A DNA stretch of 64,000 nt from Lunularia cruciata. Lineage: Eukaryota > Streptophyta > Marchantiopsida > Lunulariales > Lunulariaceae. The notes beneath the pieces are model-generated. The model saw only the letters and a program-made list of their open reading frames with translations. It ran no database searches and was not told where the DNA came from. Both the position numbers and the translations under genes were made by a program. Shown here in pieces: positions 12,396-24,470 of the stretch (positions within the stretch are counted from its first letter, which is position 1; every line of letters begins with the position of its first letter). The stretch lies in NCBI GenBank assembly GCA_948567375.1, contig OX419756.1, positions 7,879,001 through 7,943,000 of the forward strand, given 5' to 3'.

Positions 12396-12868
12396 TGTAA
12401 AAATATGGAGTTACCAACGAGCAAGGCTAATGAAATAGTAAATAAGCCAAAGTAGCCTAGAATATTCTAAAAGTATCTAGGAAGCTACTTGGTGTATTCC
12501 AAGTATTGGGTACCAAGCATGACAAGTGGTGACTTCTAGGAAGAAGTTTCCTGACAAGCTTAGCTTGCAACCCAAGTAAATAACTTCTAGAAGGAAGCTA
12601 CTAGAAAGTTTCTAACTAGCTTAGCTTGCATGCCAAGTAAGTGGCTTCTAGAAGGAAACTTCTTGAGAAACTTCACTGTTAACTTGGCTTGGATTCCAAG
12701 AAGTGGTTTAAGGAAGCTTCTTGAGAAGGCTTAAGGATTGAGAAGCTTTCATTCTCCCTATAAATAACAAAGCCCAAGCTTATGTGAGGCATTGGGAGTT
12801 CCACACACTCAAGTGTCTCAATGTGATTTTCTATTCTCTTTTTTCTCTCCTTGGACTTGGTCTTTACA
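12396..12868 (+). repeat. 5' LTR of A1
   Basis: 473 bp, TGTAA to TTTACA, followed by a perfect TTGGTATCAGAGC primer site at 12869-12881. It contains repeated TAGCTTAGCTTGCA and CTTCTAGAAGGAA modules and a TATAAATA box near 12760. Confidence 0.85.
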
Positions 12869-13135
12869 TTGGTATCAGAGCAAGAACAAGATGGATGGAA
12901 TTTATGGACCAAAAAATCCATTTCAACCAAACCACTAGGATTTTCATGTTTGTGTAATATCTAAATATTAATTCACGTAGTTCATCACCTCACTCTTTGG
13001 GCAATTTTTTTTGAATGCAATCACTTTGTCCAAGGAACCTTTGGTACTTTTGGTTGTAATTTATGGAGAATGGTAGACGTGTTGCCTCTATGTGTTAATT
13101 TAGATAAATTGGAGGTAGTGTGGTAGAGTTGTAGT

Positions 13136-13547
13136 TGTAAGAATATGGAGTTTAGCGATGAAGTTAGTCGGGCTTACGAAGTAGCACATAAGACAAAGTA
13201 GCCTAGAATATTTTGGAAGTATCTAGGAAGCTTCTTGGGAAGCTTCCCGACTAGCTTAGCTTACACCTCAAGTAAATAGCTTCTAGAAGCTTCCAACTAG
13301 CTTAACTTGCACGTCAAGTAGGCGGCTTCTAGAAAGAAGCTTCTTGAGAAGCTTCCTAGTTAACTTGGCTTGCACTCTAAGAAAGCGGCTTGAAGAAGCT
13401 TCTTGAGAAGCTTCTCAAGGGCCTTGTATGCTACCTATAAATACCAAAGCCAAAGCTCATGCTAGGCATCCGGAGTTTTCACTCATTCAAGTGTTCCAAC
13501 GTGAGTTTCCATTCTCCTATTTCTCTCCTTAGATTTAGTCTTTTATA
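13136..13547 (+). repeat. 5' LTR of A2
   Basis: 412 bp, TGTAAGAATATGG to CTTTTATA. A TATAAATA box lies near 13437, downstream of several GGAAGCTTC palindromes. Confidence 0.9.
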
Positions 13548-13789
13548 TTGGTATTAGAGCAGGAATGGGATGGATAGAATCTATGGACCACTAAATCCAC
13601 TTCCACCAAACCATTGGGATTTTTGCATCCAAATACTACCCAAGCATTGTTTCACACATTTCATCACCTCACACTTTGGACAAGATTTTTTGCATATGAT
13701 CACCATATCTGAGGAACCCTAGGTGCTTCCAATTGTAACTTATGGAGAACAGTGGATGTGCTGTTTCTATGTGTTAATAAATTAGGTAG

Positions 13790-14730
13790 ATTGGGAGTGG
13801 TGTGATAGAGGAGCAACCATGGTGGCAATACCTGATGTTATCTTTGCTATGCAACAACAAATTGAGCACCTTACTCGATTATTGGATGAATGAGATCTTT
13901 GACGACAAGAGCAAGTGGAGAGAGTACCAATCCAAGAAGGAGAAGATCGGATCAGATTCCCTAAACCCAAGGTATTTGAAGGCAAGAATCTCTTGGGTGC
14001 AATGGAGAATTTTGTGTTTGATTGTGAATGTTATTTGAATCGACTAATCTACAAGACGAGCTAAAATAGATTCCTTGGCTTCTAGCCAATTGCATGGAGT
14101 AGCAAAGCTATGGTGGAGATTCCGAGTGGAGCGAGCCAAACAACAAATGGTTACACCAATCTTGACATGGGTAGAATTCAAGAGCACAATATTTAGTTGG
14201 TTCCAAGCTGTAAATGCCACATGAGCTGCATGGGATAAGTTGGCAAAGTTGAAATAGATTGGCTCTGTAAGAAGTTAGATCATGCAATTCCCAAACACCA
14301 TCATGCAAATTCCATCATGCAAATATTGGAAGGTGAAGCTCTAGATTGATTTTTGAGGGGCTTGAAGGAGAGAACCAAATTAGAGGTAACCATGCAAGAG
14401 CCACAACACTTGGAAGAAGCCATGCGGTTGGCCGAATGTTTTGATTCCTTGGTGGTAACAACTTGGTCTTGACCTTGACCTACATAAAGCCTACCAATAC
14501 ACTACACACAAGTGGAGGAGCCAGCACCAATGGAGATTGATGCAATTCAATGAAGACCACTTGGTATGGCAGATAGGGAGAAACCGCAACAAAATGGTGG
14601 TTGTTTTTATTGTCGCCAATTGGAGCATCGCATTGCTGAATGTCCACTCAAGAATGGACGACCTCAACAAGTTGCCCAAGTGGAGGTTGTGGAGCAGAAT
14701 GATCAAGGAAACAAGGAATCCAAGTAGGAG
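13790..14730 (+). pseudogene. A2 gag remnant with CCHC knuckle
   Basis: Similar to the gag of A1 and A4, with several stops. The start region (near 13818) encodes a helical segment resembling MQQQIEHLTRLL. A zinc knuckle near 14587 reads CFYCRQLEHRIAEC, which keeps the C-x2-C-x4-H-x4-C spacing, though the Gly before His is Glu. Confidence 0.75.
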
Positions 14731-14753
14731 AATTTGAACCGCCTATTGGGAGC

Positions 14754-16730
14754 TTGATTAGTTCCAATGGGATTGAAGGCTCGACCTATACAAGTTTGCT
14801 TCACTTGCAAGGTATGATATCTAATTGGGGTTGTAGGATTTTGGTTGATTCTGGAAGTTCAGAGAATTGCATGTCTATGCAAGTAGCAAAGGAGTTGGGT
14901 ATTCCTATCAAGCTACTGATTGGAAGTAGTTTGATGATGGCGGATGGTAGAAAGTGTTCTGCATTCCGCACCTTGCATCCTGTTACCTTCAAGATTGGGA
15001 AGGAGTATTTGGAGTGTATGAGGTTTGTAGTGACACCTCTACACTATGATATCATTCTAGATCTACCTTGGCTTGAACTTCATAAGGTTCAATTTGATTG
15101 GACCCGACGCCAAATTCAAGTACAACACCAAGGTAGGAATTTCTGATTAGGTTGTCTAACACCTCTGAGTAAGACACCTAAGAATAGTCAGTCCCAAGAT
15201 GGGAAGTTTGTCAAGAAGGTAGCCATAGAGAAAACCTTGAAGGAAGTGGAGTCCCAAGATGGGAAGTTTGCCAAGAAGGCAACCATGGAGCAAGCTTGGA
15301 AGAGAGATGAGTCCTTAGACGGGAAGTTTTTCAATAAAGCAACCATAGAGCAAGCTTTAGAGGAAGATAAGTCTGTATTTGCAGTGTGGATCAAGCCGAT
15401 TGCACAAGACCAATCTGAGGAGGGCCGAGAGCCTCATCAAGTAATGGTTGATCGGATAGTTAAGGAGTTTGCAGACGTGTTCCGGATGATCTGCCAAACA
15501 GACTGCCCTTCAAGATCAAGTTATTGCCAAAGAGTAATCCAGTGAGTAGACCGATCTATTGGCTCTCACCAAAGGAGTTGGAGGAGTTGCAAACAACACT
15601 TATAAAGTTGTTGGAGAAGGACTTCATACAACATAGTACTTCTCCTTGGGGAGCATTGGTACTATTTGTTCCAAAGAAGGATGGAGGACTTCATTTTTGT
15701 ATTGATTATCGTGGGCTCAATAAGCGAACCATGAAGAATGCATATCCCTTGCCTCAGATCAATGACTTGCTTGATCAACTAAGTGGAGCACGTTACTTTT
15801 CCAAGTTGGATCTTTGTAGCGGCTATTTGCAAATTCCAATTGATAAGAGGATGTGCAAAAGATTACCTTTTGCACGAGGTATGGGCATTTCAAGTGGAGA
15901 GTTTTACCTTTCAAACTCACTAATGCTCCAGCAGTCTTCATGGATCAAATGCATTGGGTGTTGGATGGACTATTGGATTGGTCAGTGGTGGTGTTCTTGG
16001 ATGATATCTTAATCTATAGCTAGACAGAGGCAGAACACGTGAATCATGTGTGAGAAGTCCTAAGACGACTACAACAATGGAAATTTTACTGCAAGAAGTC
16101 AAAGTATGCCTTTTGGCAGAAGGAGGTTACCTTCTTGGGTCATAAGATCTCCTCAGAGGAGATCAAGATGGAAGAAGAAAAGATCAAGGCCATTACTGAT
16201 TTGCTTACCCCAAAAGATGCTACAAAAGTACGTGCATTTAATCGATTGGCCAATTTTTACCGGCGGTTCATCCATTATTATGCTCATGTGGCTACACCAT
16301 TGATTGACCTCTTGGGAAAGAACTTGAGCTTCTAGTGGAACACCAAGCATGAAGAAGCATTCTAGAAGTTGAAATATATGGTGTCTTCAAGACCCATTCT
16401 TCAACCATATGATCATCAACTACCTTGTGTGGTTGATTTTGATGCTTCTAAATTTGCAATTGGAGCTGTGTTGCAACATGAATTCCCAGATGGACTACAT
16501 CCCATTGCCTTCGTGTCTCGCCAACTAAATACAGCTGAAAGAAATTACTTTGCTTGAGATTGGGAACAACTTGCAATGGTATATGCCACCAAGGTATGGA
16601 GGCATTATCTCTTGGGGAAACAAGTGATCATGCAAACTGATCACAAGCCATTGTTGTAGACCTTACACTTGGAGCACATGAAGAGTCGACATCATCGATG
16701 GTAAGAGCAACTCCAATTGTTTGACATCAA
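14754..16730 (+). pseudogene. A2 protease, linker repeats, RT and RNase H
   Basis: The protease (about 14820-15145) keeps the aspartic active site as LVDSGSSENC, the only intact D-S-G among the family A copies here. Three perfect-period 20-codon repeats follow (15192-15371). The RT (about 15400-16020) shows [18 protein letters not shown] and [13 protein letters not shown] in frame, then a frameshift; FLDDILIY is read in another frame at 15993-16016. RNase H (about 16370-16720) shows VDFDASKFAIGAVLQ and is ended by a stop at 16557. The element cannot make a complete polyprotein. Confidence 0.85.
15192..15371 (+). repeat. Three tandem 20-codon repeats in the protease-RT linker of A2
   Basis: The units start at 15192, 15252 and 15312, each 60 bp. 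They encode variants of SQDGKFVKKVAIEKTLKEVE and keep frame with the downstream sequence. The same repeat occurs one to four times in the other family A elements. Confidence 0.9.
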
Positions 16731-16789
16731 ACTTGAGTACAAACCAGGTCGGTTCCATGTCATCCTTGATGCTCTGTCATGACGACCTG

Positions 16790-18333
16790 ATTTGAAGTCT
16801 CTTCCTCTCATTGTGGCAGCAATTACGACGGTGCCAATTGACCCCAAGATCCATAACGAGTTTCAGATAGCTCTACAACAAGATCCCTTCTTCCAAATGG
16901 TACATGGTCGTCTAACAACAGGTGATAGGGAGTACAACACCTTCTCCTTCAAGGAAGGCCCTCTATTCCATGCGGATTGGATCTATGTTCCAGCCAAAAG
17001 TGATCTTCAACTTGTGCGTCTTCAAGAAGCCCATGGTTTACCCAGCGTTGGTCACATGGGTGTGGACAAAACCTTGGGTACCCCCTAACGTCAATGGTGG
17101 TGGCCCAACATAACACAAGATGTTCAAGAATTTATCTGATAGTGTGAGAGCTGCCAATGTAACAAGGCCAGCAACCAAAAGCCGAGTGGACTCCTTCAAT
17201 TGCTTGCCATTCCATCAGCTCGATGGGAGCATGTGAGCTTGGATCTCATCACATCCTTACCCAAGACAAAACAAGAACACACCGCCATTGTGGTGTTTAT
17301 GGATAAGCTTAGTGAGCAAATCCACTTGGCACCAACTTGTGATACCGTGGATGCTCCAACCTTAGTGCAAATCTACTTTGACAATGTCTTCAAGCATCCT
17401 GGGATGCCATGCGTACTCATCTCCGACCGTGATCCTCAATTTATCGGGAATTTTTGGCAAGCACTCTTTCAGATACTTGGCACCAAGCTTGCTTTGTCCA
17501 CGGCCTCTCATTCTCACACTGATGGAGAAACCAAATGTGCAAATCATACATTGGAGGATATATTGCATGCCTTTGTCAATGTCCACTATACCAATTGAGA
17601 TGAATGTCTTGCCATTGCAGAATTTGCCTACAACAATTCCAAACAAGCAAGCACCGGATTCTCTCCATTCTTTCTCAATTTTGGCCAAGATCCGCTTGTT
17701 CCAGATTCTCTTCTTGCTCCGCCTCTATCTCAAGTTCCTCATACTTCCACATTCTTGACCACTATATCCCAATCTCTACAACAAGCTAAGTCTCACCTCT
17801 TTATTGCTCAGAATCGCCAAAAACAATATGCAGACCACCATCGTCGTGATCTCACCTTTGAAGTTGGTGATAAAGTTATGCTATCCTCCAGTAACCTCCC
17901 TCTCCCACTTGATACCCAAGTTTGTAAACTTGCCCCTAATTGGATAGGACCCTTTGATATCACCCAAATTGTCTCTCATGTTGCTTATCGACTTGCCTTG
18001 CCTTGTCACATGCGTATCCATCTTGTCTTTCATGTTTCCAAGTTGAAATCCTTTGTTCCTAACCCCTCTTCCTTTTCCTCTCGAGTCCAACCTCCCCTTC
18101 TTCTTGTCCCTATCAATGATCATGAGGAGTACGAAGTTGATCGTATCCTTGTGCATCGCCATATTCAACGAGGCCATTGCCAACATACGGAGTACAAGGT
18201 CCTTTGGAAAGTGTATCCCCTTCATGATGCCACATGGGAGTCTCTTTCTCACCTCTAGAATGCACAGATTGCCATCCAGGAATTCGAAGCTTCACTAGCG
18301 ACGAGGACGTCACCAACTAGCAGCAGGGGAATA
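16790..18333 (+). pseudogene. A2 integrase and chromodomain
   Basis: The zinc-binding region includes GHMGVDKTLG and CESCQCNKASN (about 17040-17170). The catalytic core starts about 17200 with LDLITSLPKTK and later ISDRDPQF, so both Asp residues are present. The residue at the catalytic Glu position is Lys (AAA, 17533-17535, in TDGETKCAN). The C-terminal part runs to about 18100. A chromodomain at about 18121-18258 shows YEVDRILVHR and YKVLWKVYPLHDATWESL. A stop at 17596-17598 interrupts the frame. The polypurine end (GCAGCAGGGGAATA) abuts the 3' LTR at 18334. Confidence 0.85.
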
Positions 18334-18759
18334 TGTAACAATATGGAGTTTAGTGACAAAGTTAGTCAGGCTTACGAAGTAGCACATAAAACAAAGTAGC
18401 CTAGAATATTCTGGAAATATCTAGGAAGCTTCTTGGGAAGCTTCCCAACTAGCTTAGCTTGCACCTCAAGTAAGTAGCTTCAAGAAGGAAGCTTCTAGAA
18501 GCTTCCAACTAGCTTAGCTTGCATGCCAAATAGGTGGCTTCTAGAAGGAAGCTTCTTGAGAAGCTTCCTAGTTAACTTGGCTTGCACTCTAAGAAAGCGG
18601 CTTGAGGAAGCTTCTTGAGAAGCTTCTCAAGGGCCTTGTATGCTACCTATAAATACCAAAGCCAAAGCTCATGCTAGGCATTAGGAGTTTTCCCTCATTC
18701 AAGTGTCCCAATATGAGTTTCCATTCTCTTATTTCTCTCCTCGGATTTGGTCTTTTATA
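18334..18759 (+). repeat. 3' LTR of A2 with heat-shock-element-like array
   Basis: 426 bp, TGTAACAATATGG to CTTTTATA. At 18488-18505 it contains GAAGCTTCTAGAAGCTTC, four alternating GAA/TTC units with 2-bp spacing. Further GAAGCTTC palindromes lie at about 18427-18443, 18550-18570 and 18607-18630. A CTATAAATA box is at 18647-18655. Confidence 0.88.
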
Positions 18760-18764
18760 GTAGT

Positions 18765-19960
18765 CATGGCGGCAATGCTCAAGATTATCATTGCTATGCA
18801 TAAAAAAATTGAGCACCTTTATTGATTATTGGAAGATCAAGATCATCAACAACAAGAGCATGTAGAGAGAGTACCATTTTGAGAAGAGGAAAAGTGAATT
18901 CGATTTCCAAAACCCAAGGTATTGGAAGGCAAGAATCTTCCAAGTGTAGTGGAGAATTTTATGTTCAACTACAAATGTTATTTTAACGCTACCAATCCAC
19001 AAGATGAATGGAAAAAAATTCTCTTGGATTCTAGCCAATTAGATGGAATAGCAAAGCTATGGTGGCAATTTTGAGTGGAGCAAGCTGAACATCAAATTGT
19101 TGCACCAATCTTGACATGTGAGAAATTCAAGAGTGCAATAATTGGTCAATTTTAATCTATAAATACCACACGAGCTATAGGAGATAGGTTGATAGAGTTG
19201 AAGAAGATTGGCTTTGTAAGAAGTTACATCATGCAATTCCAAAACACCATCATGAAATTCTAGATATATTAGAAGATGAAGCTTTGGATCAATTTGTGAG
19301 GAGCTTGAAGTCACAAACCAAAGTAGAGGTGACTTTATGAGAGCAACAACACTTGGAAGGAGCCATGTAGTTGGCTGAAAGCTTTGATTCCTTGGTTGTA
19401 GCAACTTGGTCTTGACCTCGACCTCCATAGAACCTACCAATACACTACACACGGGTGGAAGAGCTGGCATCAATGGAGATTGATACCATTCAATAAAGAC
19501 CACTTGGCACTACAAATAAAGAAAAATTAGAACAAATGATGATTTTTTTAATTATTGCCAACTTGGACATCATATTGTTGAATGTCCCCTCAAGAATGGA
19601 CAACCTCGACAAGTCGCCCAAATGGAGTTTGTAGAATAGAATGATAGGGGAAACAAGGAATCCCAATAGGAGATTTCCAACCAACTATTGGGAACTTGAT
19701 TAATTCCGATGGGATTGAAGGCTTGATTTATGCAAGTTTGCTTCATTTGCAAGGTATGATATTTGATCATGGTTGTAGGATTTTGGTTAATTTTGGAAGT
19801 TTGCATTAGAGAATTGCATATCCATGCAATTCATAAAAGAATTAAGTATTCCTATCAAGCCAATAATTGGAAGTAGATTGATGATGGTGGATGGTAGAAA
19901 GGGTTTTGCATTCATACCTCACATCTTGCTACACTCAAGATTGGGAAGGAGTATTTGGAG
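18765..19960 (+). pseudogene. A1 gag and start of protease
   Basis: This continues A1 after the A2 insertion. Gag is broken by stops. A protease start near 19775-19960 reads LVNFGS where D-S-G is expected, so the active site is lost. The frame is then cut by A3 at 19961 and resumes at 24471. Confidence 0.75.
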
Positions 19961-22900
19961 TGTAAAAGTCCAAGACCGAGGAGAGAAATATGTGAGTGGA
20001 CGCTCATATTGGGACACTTGAATGAGGGAAAACTCCCAATGCCTAGCATGAGCTTTGGCTCTTGTATTTATAGGGATCATACAAGATTCTTGAGAAGCTT
20101 CTCAAGAAGCTTCCTTGAGCCACTTTCTTGGAGTGCAAGCCAAGTTACTTGGGAAGCTTCTCAAGAAGCTTCCTTCTAGAAGTCGCTCACTTGGCGTACA
20201 AGCAAGCTAGTTAGAACCCTCTAGAAGCTTCCTTCTAGAAGCTACTTACTTGAGGTGCAAGCTAAGGTAGCCAGGAAGCTTCCCAAGAAGCTTCCTAGAT
20301 ACTTTTGGAATATTCTAGGCTAATTTGTCTTATTTGCTACTTTGTTAGCCCTACTAACTTTGTCGCTAAACTCCATATTGTTATATATTTCCCCACCTCT
20401 AGTTGGTGATGTCCTCGTTGCCATTGAAACTTCAAACTCCTGGATGGCCATCTCTGCATTTCTGGAGGTGAGAAAGAGGTTCCCATGTGGTATCATGAAG
20501 GGGATACTCTTTCCAAAGGACTTTGTATGTTGTTGGCATCCTCATTGAATGTGGCAACGTGCAAGGATACGATCAACTTCATACTCCTCATGATCATTGA
20601 TAGGGATGGGAGGAGGAAGAGGTTGGACACAAGAGGAAAAAGAAGATGGGTTAGGAACAAAGGGTTTCAACTTGGAAATGTGAAAGATAGGGTGGATGTG
20701 CATATGACAAGGTAAGGCAAGTCAATAAGCAATAGGAGAGATGATTTGGGTGACCTCAAAGGATCCTATCCAATTAGGGGCAAGTTTACAAACTTGGGTA
20801 TCAAGTGAGAGGGGTAGGTTACTAGAGGATAACATGATTTTATCACCGACTTCAAAGGTAAGATCCCAATGATGGTGGTCAACATATTATTTCTGACAAT
20901 TCTGAGCAACAAGGAGGTGAGATTTGGCTTGTTGGAGAGATTGAGATATGGTGGTCAAGAAGGTTAAATTATGAGGGACTTGAGATGGAGGAGGAGTAAG
21001 AAGAGAATCTAGGACAAGCGGATCTTGGCCAAAATTGAGAAAGAAGGGAGAAAATCCGGTGCTTGCATGTTTGGAATTATTGTAAGCAAATTATGCAACT
21101 GCAAGACATTTGTCCTAATTGGTATGGTGGACATTAACAAAGGCACACAACATATCCTCCAATGTATGATTTGCATGTTTGGTATGTCCATCAATTTAAG
21201 GATGATAGGTTGTGGACAAATCAAGCGTGGTGTTGAGTATTTGGAAGAGTGCTTGCCAAAACTTTCCAGTGAATGAAAGATCAAGGTCGGAGATGAGTAC
21301 ACATGGCATCAGATGATGCTTGAAGACATTGTCAAAGTAGATTGCACTAAGGTTGGAGCATCTATGGTATCAAAGGTTGGTGCCAAGTGGATTTGCTTAT
21401 TGAGCTTACCCACAAACACCACGATTGTTGTGTGTCCTTGCTTTGTTTGGGGTAAGGATGTGATGAGATCCAAGCTCACATGTTCCCATCGAGTGGATGG
21501 AATGGAGAGTGGTTGAAGGAGTCCACTCGGCATCTGGTTGATGGCCTTGTTATGTTGGTAGCTCTCACACAATCAAACAAACTCTCAAACATCTTGTGTC
21601 ATGTTGGGCCACCACCATTGGCATTTAAGTGTACCCAAGGTCTTGTCCACACCCATGTGTTCAACTATTGGTAAATCATGGGCTTCTTGAAGACATACAA
21701 GTCAGAGATCACCTTTGGCTGGAACATAGATCCGGTCCTTATGGAATAGAAGGCCTTCCTTGCAGGAGAAGGTGTTGTACTCCTTGTCACATGTTGTAAG
21801 ACACCCATGTACTATATTGTGCTCCACTCAATTATTCACACTAGATTGATGACTTATGAGCACAATACAATACATTGCAAAAGGTAATCTTTTGCATATC
21901 CTCTCTATCAATGGGGATTTACCAATAACCACTATGAAGATCCAACTTGGAAATATATTGTGCTCCACTCAATTGATCAAGTAAGTCCTTCTCCAACAAC
22001 TTTGTAAATGTTATTTGCAACTCTCCAACTCCTTTGGTACGAGCCTATAGATTGGTCTACTCACTAGAGTACTCCTTGCAATAATTCAATCTTGGAGGGT
22101 AATCCCTTCGGTAGATCATTTGGAAACACATATGCAAACTCCTGAACTATCTGATCAACCCTTGCTTGATGAGGCTCTCGGTTTTCCTCAGATTGTCCTT
22201 GTGCAATTGGCTTGATCCACATCGCAGAAATAGACTTATCTTCCTCCAAAGCTTACTCTATGGCTGCTTTACTAACAAACTTCTCATATAGGGACTAATT
22301 TCTCTTTAAAGCTTGCTCTATGGTTGCCTTCTTGGCAAACTTTCCATCTTGGGGCTCCTCTCCTTTCAAGGCATGCTCTATGGCTATCTTCTGAACAAAC
22401 TTCCCATCTTGGGACTAACTATTCTTAGGTGTCTTACTCAAAGGTGCCAAACAACCTAATTGGAAATTCCTACCTTGGTGTTGTACTTGAATTTGTCATC
22501 GGGTCCAATCAAATTGAACCTTATGAAGCTCAAGCCAAGATAGTCCTAGAATGATATCATAGTGTAGAGGTGCCACTACAAACCTCATACACTCCAAATA
22601 CTCTTTCCTAATCTTAAAAGTAACAAGATGTGAGGTATAGAATGCAAAACCCTTTCTACCATCTGCCATCATCAATCTACTTGATAGGAATATCTAATAC
22701 CTTTGCTACTTGCATAGACATACAATTCTTTGAACTTCCAAAATCAACCAAAATCCTGCAACCCCGATTAGATATCATACCTTGCAAGTGAAACAAAATT
22801 GCATAGGTTGAGCCTTCAATCCCATTGGAACTAATCAAGCTCCCAGTAGGTGGCTTAAAATATTCTATTGGGATTCCTTGTTTCTATGATCATTTTGTTC

Positions 22901-24465
22901 CACAAACTCCATCTGGGTGACTTGTCAAGGTCACCCATTCCTAAGTGGAGATTCAACAATGCAATGTCCAACTTGGCAATAATAAAAACAACCTCCATTT
23001 TGTCACAATCTTTCTCTATCCGTTGTATTGAGTGGTTTCTGTTGGATAGCATCAATCTCCATTGGTGCTAATTCCTCCACCCGTGCATAGTGTACTAGTA
23101 GGCTTTGTGTAGGTTGAGGTCAAGACCAAGTTGTTGCAACCAAGGAATCAAAGTACTCAGCCAATTGCATGGCTTCTTCTACGTTTTGTGGTTCTTGCAT
23201 GGTCACCTCCAATTTGGTTTGTGACTTCAATTCCCACACAAATTGATCTAGAACTTCACTTTCTTGTATATCTAGAATTTGCATGATGATGTTTTGAAAT
23301 TGTGTGATGTAGCTCCTTACAAAGCCAATTTACTTCAACTCCACCAATTTGTCTAGTGTGACTCGGGTGACATTTATAGTTTGAAATCAACCAAGTATTG
23401 TATCCTTGAATTTTGCCCATGTCAAAATTGGTGCAACAATTTGTCGTTCAGCTCGCTCCACTCAAAATCACCACCAAAGTTTTGCCCCACCATCCAATTG
23501 GCTAGAATCCAAGAGAATCTATTTCCATTCATCTTGAAGATTGGTGGCTTCAAAGTAACATTCACAGTCAAACATAAAATTCTCCATTGTGCCCAAAAGA
23601 TTCTTGCCTTCAAACACCTTGGGTTTTGAAAATTGGATGTGATCTTCTCTATCTCAAATTGGTGCTCTCTCTATATATTCTTGTCGTTGTTGGTCTCGTC
23701 CATCCAACAATCAAGAAGATGCTCAATTTGTTATTGCGTCGCAAGGATAATGTTTGGTATTGCCACCATAGCTACTACTCTATCCCACTACTCGCAATTT
23801 ATCTAATTGATTAACACATAGATGCAACACATCCACCGTTCTCCATAATTACAACCGGAAGTATCAAGGGTTCCTTAGACAAGGTGATCATATGCAGAAA
23901 ATCTGGCCCAAAGCGCAAGGTTATGAATTATGTGAAACAATGCTTGGGTAATATTTGGACATGAAAATCCCAATGGTTTAGCATAAGTGGATTTGATGGT
24001 CCGTAAATTCCATCCATCCCATTCCTGCTTTGATACCAATGTAAAAGTCCAAGACCAAAGAGAGAAATAGGAGAATGAAAGCTCACATTGGAACATTTGA
24101 ATGAATGAAAACTCCCAATGCCTAGTATGAGCTTTGGCTCTTGTATTTATAGGGATCATACAAGGCTCATGAGAAGCTTCTCAAGAAGTTTCCTTGAACC
24201 ACTTTCTTGGAGTGCAAGCCAAGTTAATTAGGAAGTTTCTCAAGAAGCTTCCTTCCAGAAGTCGCTCACTTGGCGTGCAAGCTAAGCTAGTTGGAACCTT
24301 TTAGAAGCTTCCTTCTAGAAGCTACTTACTTGAGGTGTAAACTAAACTAGTCGGGAAGCCTCCCAAGAAGCTTCCTAGATACTTTTGGAATATTCTAGGC
24401 TAATTTGTCTTATTTGCTATTTTGTTAGCCCTACTAACTTCATCACTAAACTCCATATTGTTATA
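19961..24465 (-). mobile_element. Ty3/gypsy element A3, inverted, inserted in A1 protease
   Basis: Flanked by perfect TGGAG duplications (19956-19960 and 24466-24470). The LTRs are 19961-20385 and 24040-24465, and the minus-strand primer site (TTGGTATCAAAGC in sense) is at 24027-24039. On the minus strand the order is gag, protease, RT start, then a deletion near 21815 that removes most of RT and RNase H, then integrase and chromodomain. Because it lies inverted inside A1, the LTRs of A1 and A3 form inverted repeats. Confidence 0.92.
20386..24026 (-). pseudogene. A3 gag-pol remnant with internal deletion
   Basis: In minus-strand order: gag (about 24026-22860); protease with LVDFGSSKN (D-F-G, inactive) near 22750; three 20-codon linker units (about 22415-22236); RT start with YWL and LLQ-type motifs near 22100-21815; a junction where RT jumps to integrase; integrase core (about 21570-21010) with LDLITSLPQTKQGH; and chromodomain (about 20560-20470). 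The codon at the integrase catalytic Glu position, 21178-21180, encodes Lys. Confidence 0.8.
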
Positions 24466-24470
24466 TGGAG

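Larger units (their letters stand above)
13136..18759 (+). mobile_element. Ty3/gypsy chromovirus A2, inserted in A1 gag
   Basis: A 5.6-kb element with both LTRs (13136-13547 and 18334-18759) and perfect target duplications GTAGT (13131-13135 and 18760-18764). The primer site TTGGTATTAGAGC is at 13548-13560. The two LTRs differ by roughly two dozen substitutions and a 14-bp indel by eye, so it is clearly older than B1. It is the most readable family A element here. Confidence 0.92.

Noticed and set aside
12480..12740. Regularly spaced palindromic AAGCTTC repeats resembling a CRISPR-like array
   Set aside because: They are U3 modules inside LTRs of plant retrotransposons; spacers are not unique and the units recur in every family A LTR.
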